64,000 bases of DNA from NCBI RefSeq assembly GCF_030687145.1, contig NZ_CP117460.1, positions 496,001 to 560,000 on the forward strand, in the 5' to 3' direction. The DNA is from Pseudomonas sp. FP1742 (GTDB lineage Bacteria > Pseudomonadota > Gammaproteobacteria > Pseudomonadales > Pseudomonadaceae). Position 1 is the stretch's first letter. Each line of letters starts with the position of its first letter. Below, in pieces: positions 58,689 through 64,000 of the stretch. The notes beneath the pieces were generated by a model. It was not told where the DNA came from and ran no database searches. It saw only the letters and a list, made by a program, of their open reading frames with translations. Made by a program: the position numbers and the translations under genes.

Positions 58689-58711
58689 TGTGGGAGCGAG
58701 CTTGCTCGCGA
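58689..58711 (+). repeat. Single REP copy
   Basis: TGTGGGAGCGAGCTTGCTCG followed by CGA, with one substitution (GAGCTTG for GGGCTTG) and no inverted partner. It lies in the glnE-waaF gap (58,484-58,832), which otherwise shows only an upstream doublet and no gene. Confidence 0.75.
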
Positions 58712-58832
58712 TAGCGGAGTGACAGTCGACGATAATGTCGAAGGTGATGATCCCATCGCGGTCAAACAGACTTCCACAGTGATTCTCGAGGCGGGGAGGC
58801 GTATGCCTCCCCGGTTCGTTTTTGGAAACCAC

Positions 58833-59867
58833 ATGAAAATTCTGATCGTTGGGCCCAGTTGGGTCGGTGACATGGTGATGGCGCAGACACTTTTTCAGTG
58901 TCTCAAGCAACGCCACCCGCAGTGCGAAATCGACGTGCTGGCCCCTGAGTGGAGCCGGCCCATCCTCGAGCGCATGCCCGAAGTACGTCAGGCCTTGAGC
59001 TTCCCGCTCGGCCACGGCGTGCTGGAACTGGCGACGCGTCGGCGCATCGGCAAATCCCTGGCCGGACAATACGACCAGGCCATCCTGCTGCCCAACTCCC
59101 TGAAGTCGGCACTGGTGCCGTTTTTTGCCGGCATCGCCAAGCGTACCGGCTGGCGCGGCGAGTTCCGCTATGGCCTGCTCAATGACGTGCGCACGCTCGA
59201 CAAAGAACGTTACCCGCTGATGATCGAGCGCTTCATGGCCCTGGCCCATGAACCCGGCGCTGATTTGCCGAAGCCGTATCCACGGCCGAGCCTGCGGATC
59301 GACCCGGTGACGCGCGACGCCGCGCTGGCCAAGTTCGGTCTGGCCCTCGACCGTCCGGTGTTGGCACTGTGTCCCGGCGCCGAGTTCGGTGAGTCCAAGC
59401 GCTGGCCATCCGAGCATTACGCCAAGGTTGCTGAAGCAAGGATTCGTGAAGGCTGGCAGGTCTGGCTGTTCGGCTCAAAAAATGATCACGCGGTGGGTGA
59501 AGACATCCGTGCTCGGCTGATTCCGGGGCTGCGTGAAGAGTCGGTGAACCTCAGCGGCGGCACTTCCCTGGCCGAGGCCATCGATCTGCTGTCCTGCGCC
59601 GACGCGGTGGTCTCCAACGACTCCGGCCTGATGCACGTGGCCGCCGCGCTGAACCGCCCGCTGGTGGCGGTGTACGGCTCGACGTCGCCGGGCTTCACGC
59701 CGCCGCTGGCCGAACACGTCGAGATCGTGCGCCTGGGCATCGAATGCAGTCCGTGTTTCGATCGCACCTGCCGTTTCGGTCATTACAACTGCTTGCGTCA
59801 GCTCATGCCGCAAGCAGTGAACGAAGCCTTGCAGCGGTTGCTGGGCACTGTGGTCGAGGTCAAATAG
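58833..59867 (+). CDS. waaF: ADP-heptose:LPS heptosyltransferase II
   Basis: A 344-residue GT9 enzyme that adds the second heptose to the LPS inner core. It begins MKILIVGPSWVGDMVMAQTL (N-terminal Rossmann domain). The C-terminal nucleotide-binding part contains CPGAEFGESKRWP and the VVSNDSGLMHVAAAL block. The ATG at 58833 has GGAAA upstream; a longer open frame covering the REP is rejected. First gene of the waa operon; waaC starts 2 nt after its stop. Confidence 0.96.
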   Translation: MKILIVGPSWVGDMVMAQTLFQCLKQRHPQCEIDVLAPEWSRPILERMPEVRQALSFPLGHGVLELATRRRIGKSLAGQYDQAILLPNSLKSALVPFFAGIAKRTGWRGEFRYGLLNDVRTLDKERYPLMIERFMALAHEPGADLPKPYPRPSLRIDPVTRDAALAKFGLALDRPVLALCPGAEFGESKRWPSEHYAKVAEARIREGWQVWLFGSKNDHAVGEDIRARLIPGLREESVNLSGGTSLAEAIDLLSCADAVVSNDSGLMHVAAALNRPLVAVYGSTSPGFTPPLAEHVEIVRLGIECSPCFDRTCRFGHYNCLRQLMPQAVNEALQRLLGTVVEVK

Positions 59868-59868
59868 T

Positions 59869-60930
59869 TTGCGGGTACTGTTGATCAAGACTTCTTCGCT
59901 GGGCGACGTGATTCACGCGTTGCCCGCATTGACCGATGCGGCGCGGGCAATTCCCGGCATTACATTCGACTGGGTGGTGGAAGAAGGCTTCGCCGAGATC
60001 CCGACCTGGCATCCGGCCGTGGGCAAGGTGATTCCGGTAGCGATCCGTCGCTGGCGCAAGAACATCTGGCAGACCATCAAGAGTGGCGAGTGGAAGCGTT
60101 TCAAGCAAAGTGTGCGCGCAACGAAATACGACCTGGTGATCGATGCCCAGGGCCTGCTGAAAAGCGCGTTGCTGACTCGCTATGCCAAAGCCCCGGTAGC
60201 CGGGCTGGACAAAAACTCGGCCCGTGAGCCGATCGCCGCGCGCTTCTATTCCCGACGTCTGGCCGTGGCCCGTGGGCAGCACGCGGTTGAACGAGTGCGT
60301 CAGTTGTTCGCGTTGGCCCTGGGTTACGACTTGCCCAAAGGGCTGGGCGACTATGGTCTGAACGTCGAACGGCTGGTGGAGCTGCCGCGCAAGAATCCGT
60401 ACGTGGTGTTTCTCCACGGCACCACCTGGGACACCAAGCACTGGCCTGAAGCTTATTGGCGCGAGCTGGCCGAACGGGTGGGCTATCTCGGTGTGGCGGT
60501 AAAGCTGCCGTGGGGCAACCCGGTCGAAAAGGCCCGCGCCGAGCGCATCGCCAAAGACATGAAACACGTCGAGGTGCTACCCAAGCTCAACCTGGCGGGT
60601 GTTGGCAAAGTCCTGGCCGGGGCGCAAGCCTGTGTGGCGGTGGACACCGGCCTCGGTCACCTGGCTGCGGCGCTGGACGTGCCGACCCTGTCGCTGTTCG
60701 GTCCGACCAATCCGGGCCTGACCGGTGCTTACGGCAAATCGCAGATTCACATGGCCAGCGACTTTCCTTGCGCACCGTGCCTGCAAAAGAAATGCACCTA
60801 TCAACCGACGGCCGACGATGCCCGTCGGTTCGACCTGAAACGCGAGTGGCCCCTGTGCTTCACGCGTCTGAATCCCGAGCGTGTCGCGAGCCGACTGAGC
60901 ACGTTGTTACTGGCTGAGGAGCTGCGCTGA
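59869..60930 (+). CDS. waaC: ADP-heptose:LPS heptosyltransferase I
   Basis: A 353-residue GT9 enzyme that adds the first heptose to Kdo2-lipid A. It starts MRVLLIKTSSLGDVIHALPAL, the standard WaaC N-terminus. LAGAQACVAVDTGLGHLAAALD carries the ADP-heptose site. The start codon is TTG at 59869 with GAGG 9 nt upstream; no ATG is available nearby. The stop overlaps the waaG ATG by one base. Confidence 0.95.
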   Translation: MRVLLIKTSSLGDVIHALPALTDAARAIPGITFDWVVEEGFAEIPTWHPAVGKVIPVAIRRWRKNIWQTIKSGEWKRFKQSVRATKYDLVIDAQGLLKSALLTRYAKAPVAGLDKNSAREPIAARFYSRRLAVARGQHAVERVRQLFALALGYDLPKGLGDYGLNVERLVELPRKNPYVVFLHGTTWDTKHWPEAYWRELAERVGYLGVAVKLPWGNPVEKARAERIAKDMKHVEVLPKLNLAGVGKVLAGAQACVAVDTGLGHLAAALDVPTLSLFGPTNPGLTGAYGKSQIHMASDFPCAPCLQKKCTYQPTADDARRFDLKREWPLCFTRLNPERVASRLSTLLLAEELR

Positions 60931-62051
60931 TGCAATTGGCATTTGTCCTGTACAAGTACTTTCCCTTTGGCGGCTTGCAGCGCGACTTCATGCGCATCGC
61001 CCTTGAATGCCAGCAGCGCGGCCATCAGATTCGTGTCTACACGTTGATCTGGGAAGGCGACGTCCCGCCAGGGTTCGAAGTGTTGGTGGCGCCGGTCAAG
61101 GCGTTCTTCAATCATCGGCGTAACGAGAAACTCACCGAATGGATGGAGGCCGATCTGGCCAGGCGTCCGGTGGACCGGCTGATCGGTTTCAACAAAATGC
61201 CGGGCCTGGACGTTTACTACGCCGCCGACGGCTGCTTCGAAGACAAGGCGCAAAACCTGCGCAACTCGTTGTACCGTCGCTGGGGCCGCTACCGGCATTT
61301 CGCCGAGTACGAGCGCGCGGTGTTTGCCAAAGATGCCAAGACCGAAGTGCTGATGATTTCCGAAGTCCAGCAGCCGTTGTTCATCAAGCATTACGACACG
61401 CCGCTTGCACGCTTCCATCTGCTGCCACCGGGCATCGCCCAGGACCGTCGTCGCCCTGCGAACGCGGATGAAATTCGCGCCGGGTTCCGCGCCGAATTCA
61501 ACCTGAAGGACGATGAGCTGCTGCTGGTGCAGATCGGTTCCGGGTTCAAGACCAAAGGTGTCGACCGCAGCCTCAAGGCGCTGGCCGCATTACCCGCCGA
61601 GTTGAAAAAACGCACCCGGCTGTTTGTAATTGGCCAGGACGACCCCAAAGTATTCCAATTGCAGAGCGCCACATTGGGGCTCGGCGACAACGTGCAGTTC
61701 CTCAAGGGCCGCAGCGATATCCCGCGTTTCCTGCTCGGTGCCGATCTGTTGATCCACCCGGCGTACAACGAAAACACCGGGACTGTATTGCTCGAGGCGC
61801 TGGTGGCCGGGTTGCCGGTGCTGGTGAGCGCGGTGTGTGGGTACGCTCATTACATCGCCGAGGCCGACGCCGGCCTGGTGCTGGACGAACCCTTCGATCA
61901 GGCGCAACTGACTCAGTACCTGACCGGCATGTTGAACGACGTCGATGCACGGGCGGCCTGTAGCCGCAACGGTCTGGCCTTCGCCGGGACGGCCGACCTC
62001 TACAGCATGCCGCAACACGCGGCCGATGTGATTCTGGCGGAGCACGCTTAA
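60930..62051 (+). CDS. waaG: LPS core glucosyltransferase WaaG
   Basis: A 373-residue GT4 glycosyltransferase that adds the first hexose to the heptose region. It begins MQLAFVLYKYFPFGGLQRDFMR, and a C-terminal GT-B domain has PAYNENTGTVLLEALVAGLPV, with the EALVAGLP sugar-nucleotide motif. It overlaps waaC and waaP by one base each, so translation is coupled throughout the operon. Confidence 0.96.
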   Translation: MQLAFVLYKYFPFGGLQRDFMRIALECQQRGHQIRVYTLIWEGDVPPGFEVLVAPVKAFFNHRRNEKLTEWMEADLARRPVDRLIGFNKMPGLDVYYAADGCFEDKAQNLRNSLYRRWGRYRHFAEYERAVFAKDAKTEVLMISEVQQPLFIKHYDTPLARFHLLPPGIAQDRRRPANADEIRAGFRAEFNLKDDELLLVQIGSGFKTKGVDRSLKALAALPAELKKRTRLFVIGQDDPKVFQLQSATLGLGDNVQFLKGRSDIPRFLLGADLLIHPAYNENTGTVLLEALVAGLPVLVSAVCGYAHYIAEADAGLVLDEPFDQAQLTQYLTGMLNDVDARAACSRNGLAFAGTADLYSMPQHAADVILAEHA

Positions 62052-62857
62052 TGAAGTTGATGCTGGCTGAACCGTTCAAGAGCCTCTGGGCCGGACGCGA
62101 CCCGTTCGTCGAAGTCGAGGGCCTTAAGGGCGAGGTGTACCGCGAGCTTGAAGCACGCCGGACACTGCGTACTGAAGTGGACGGCCACGGGTTTTTCGTG
62201 AAGATCCACCGTGGCATCGGCTGGGGCGAGATCTTCAAGAACCTGCTGACCGCCAAGCTGCCGGTGCTTGGCGCGGGTCAGGAGTGGAAGGCCATTCAAC
62301 GCCTGCAGGAAGTCGGTGTGCCGACCATGACCGCCGTCGCCTACGGCGAAAAGGGCAGCAACCCGGCAGACCAGCATTCGTTCATCGTCACCGAAGAACT
62401 GGCGCCCACCGTCAGCCTTGAAGATTTCAGCATCGACTGGGTCAAGCACCCGCCCGAGCCCAAGCTCAAGCGCGCCCTGATCGCCGAAGTCGCGCGCATG
62501 ACCGGCATGATGCACCGCGCCGGGGTCAACCACCGCGATTGCTACATCTGCCACTTCCTGCTGCACACCGACAAGCCAGTGACAGCCGAGGACTTCAAGC
62601 TCTCGGTGATCGATCTGCACCGCGCCCAGACCCGCCCGACGATTACCCGACGCTGGCGCAACAAGGACCTGGCGGCGCTGTATTTTTCGGCCCTGGACAT
62701 TGGCCTGACCCGTCGCGACAAGTTGCGTTTCCTCAAAGGGTATTTCCAGCAGCCGCTGCGTCAGATTCTGGCTGAAGAAGCCGGGTTGCTGGCATGGCTC
62801 GAAGGCAAGGCCAACAAGCTCTACGAGCGTAAACAGCGCTACGGGGATGCGCTCTGA
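62051..62857 (+). CDS. waaP: LPS heptose I kinase WaaP (RfaP)
   Basis: A 268-residue kinase that phosphorylates heptose I. The kinase-like catalytic loop HRDCYICHFLL has Asp163, equal in number to the catalytic Asp of P. aeruginosa WaaP. FVKIHRGIGWGEIFKN and a C-terminal DLHRAQTRP (metal-binding Asp) complete the fold. In P. aeruginosa this phosphorylation is essential for outer-membrane integrity. It overlaps the following kinase gene by one base. Confidence 0.96.
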   Translation: MKLMLAEPFKSLWAGRDPFVEVEGLKGEVYRELEARRTLRTEVDGHGFFVKIHRGIGWGEIFKNLLTAKLPVLGAGQEWKAIQRLQEVGVPTMTAVAYGEKGSNPADQHSFIVTEELAPTVSLEDFSIDWVKHPPEPKLKRALIAEVARMTGMMHRAGVNHRDCYICHFLLHTDKPVTAEDFKLSVIDLHRAQTRPTITRRWRNKDLAALYFSALDIGLTRRDKLRFLKGYFQQPLRQILAEEAGLLAWLEGKANKLYERKQRYGDAL

Positions 62858-63591
62858 TGCCGGGCTGGAAGCTGGAGCCGGCGTATAGCGATCTGGCAGA
62901 AGATTTCGGCAGTCTTGATGCGGTGTTTGCCCTCAACGGTGAGCAAGTGACCCGCGATCCACTGTCCGATGTCATTCGTGTTCAGCGCAATGGCGTCAAC
63001 TATTACGTCAAACGCTACGTCAGTGCCGGCAAAGGCCTGCGCCGGTACCTGGGCAAACCCCGGGTCAAAGCCGAGTGGCAGAACCTCAAGCGTTTCGCCA
63101 AGTGGGGCATTCCCACCGCCGAAGTGGTGGCCTGGGGGCTGGAGCGGCGCGGCGCGGCGTACGTGCGGGGGGCGATGATCACCCGCGAACTGCCGCATAC
63201 CGAAGACTTGTCGGCCCTGGCTAACCGGCATGATCCGAAACTGGCGGACCGCGCCTGGGTCGATACCATCAGTCGCCAATTGGCCGGTTACACCCGGACC
63301 ATGCACGACAACCGTTTTACTCATAACGATTTGAAGTGGCGCAACCTGTTGGTCGACGATGAAGCCCGGCTGTTCCTGATCGATTGCCCCAACGGCGATT
63401 TCTGGCACGGCTTCTGGCTCAAATACCGCATTACCAAAGACCTGGCTTGCCTGGACAAGGTTGCCAAGTATCACTTGTCGGCCACCCAGCGCCTGCGCTT
63501 TTACCTGCAATACCGCCAATGCGCCCGGCTCAATGCCGCGGACAAGAAACGTATTCGGCATGTGGTGAGATTTTTTGAGGGGCGCGAATGA
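62857..63591 (+). CDS. InaA-family LPS core kinase (first copy)
   Basis: A 244-residue small kinase-fold protein of the InaA/WaaP superfamily. It has a VKRYVSAGKG lysine, then FTHNDLKWRNLLV with catalytic Asp158 and FLIDCPNGDFW (metal-binding Asp). It corresponds to PA5008-type proteins of the P. aeruginosa waa operon, which act on LPS core phosphorylation. The exact sugar is unknown. The 3' end overlaps the next kinase by 4 nt. Confidence 0.88.
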   Translation: MPGWKLEPAYSDLAEDFGSLDAVFALNGEQVTRDPLSDVIRVQRNGVNYYVKRYVSAGKGLRRYLGKPRVKAEWQNLKRFAKWGIPTAEVVAWGLERRGAAYVRGAMITRELPHTEDLSALANRHDPKLADRAWVDTISRQLAGYTRTMHDNRFTHNDLKWRNLLVDDEARLFLIDCPNGDFWHGFWLKYRITKDLACLDKVAKYHLSATQRLRFYLQYRQCARLNAADKKRIRHVVRFFEGRE

Positions 63592-64000
63592 CTGATTTTC
63601 TGGCTGCTGAAGACCGCGCGCTGCTTGAGCGTCATGGCCTCGGCACCTTCGACACGCTTTGGGCTAAACAGCTCGAAGCAGTGGATGAGCCCAACACCGG
63701 TCGGGGTGGTTGGAGCAGTGTGTTTCGACTGGATCTGGAAGGTCATGGTTATTACCTCAAACGCCAAAGCAACTACCTGACGCGTACCTTGCATTCGCCC
63801 TTGGGCGAGCCGAGTTTTGCCCGGGAGTTTCGCAACATCCGTCGTTATCGGAAACTGGGTATTCCGGCGCTGCAGGCTGCGTTCTTCGGTAAGCGCAAGG
63901 TCGAGGGCGAAGTCCGGGCGATTCTGCTGACCCGTGCACTCGATGGTTGGGATGATCTGGATTCGCTGTTGCAGCGCTGGTCGGACCTGAGCGCTGCGCA
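63588..64000 (+). CDS. InaA-family kinase (second copy), truncated by window end
   Basis: The frame begins with the ATG at 63588, overlapping the previous stop (ATGA), and runs off the window after 137 codons. It has GRGGWSSVFRLDLEGHGYYLKRQ (Gly-rich loop and Lys), as in InaA-type kinases, with FAREFRNIRRYRKLGIPALQ next. The catalytic loop lies outside the window. It probably acts with the preceding kinases on the LPS core. Confidence 0.82.
   Translation, partial: MTDFLAAEDRALLERHGLGTFDTLWAKQLEAVDEPNTGRGGWSSVFRLDLEGHGYYLKRQSNYLTRTLHSPLGEPSFAREFRNIRRYRKLGIPALQAAFFGKRKVEGEVRAILLTRALDGWDDLDSLLQRWSDLSAA

Overview
The window looks like chromosome from a fluorescens-group Pseudomonas. The evidence is high GC, Pseudomonas-type REP doublets in many gaps, and the gene order rlmJ-msrA-dipA ... 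aceF-aceE-glnE-waaF-waaC-waaG-waaP, which matches the P. aeruginosa PA5019-PA5006 region. No rRNA, tRNA, CRISPR array or insertion sequence was seen.

Region 1 (1-13,545, minus strand) is the promoter-proximal part of an aryl-polyene (APE) pigment gene cluster. It has 15 tightly overlapping genes running off the left edge: ketosynthase-like chain-length factor, PlsC acyltransferase, two acyl carrier proteins, a COG4648-type membrane protein, an acyl-CoA ligase/dehydratase fusion, a glycosyltransferase, an LpxL-like acyltransferase, a MIO ammonia-lyase, a thioesterase, a LolA-like protein, an MMPL exporter, a CPA-type antiporter, a flavin-dependent halogenase-like enzyme and a truncated methyltransferase. 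Together they would make, load, glycosylate and export a lipid-anchored aryl polyene. A REP doublet sits in frame inside the signal-peptide coding region of the LolA-like gene. A palindrome lies in the APE/parA divergent promoter region.

Region 2 (13.9-28.7 kb) holds housekeeping genes: an orphan ParA, trxC, selO, an MscK-like channel, cvrA, two chemoreceptors, a small coiled-coil gene with a zapA-like gene, and an acyl-CoA dehydrogenase. Region 3 (29-34.9 kb) is the proline module putA/putP, divergent around a control region with five GTTGCA hexamers that fit PutA operators.

Region 4 (35.2-43.9 kb) is a type VI secretion effector island: vgrG, a DUF4123-like adaptor, a 1596-residue Rhs protein with a low-GC C-terminal toxin, and its immunity gene. 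It is followed by a structured leader with an uncharacterised 47-codon ORF coupled to a DUF6124-like gene. Region 5 (44.1-58.5 kb) carries rlmJ, msrA, the c-di-GMP phosphodiesterase dipA with a degenerate GGDEF site, a PhoD-like phosphatase, aceEF and glnE. Two HexR-like palindromes lie upstream of aceE. Region 6 (58.8-64 kb) is the LPS inner-core operon waaF-waaC-waaG-waaP plus two InaA-type kinases, the last cut by the window end.
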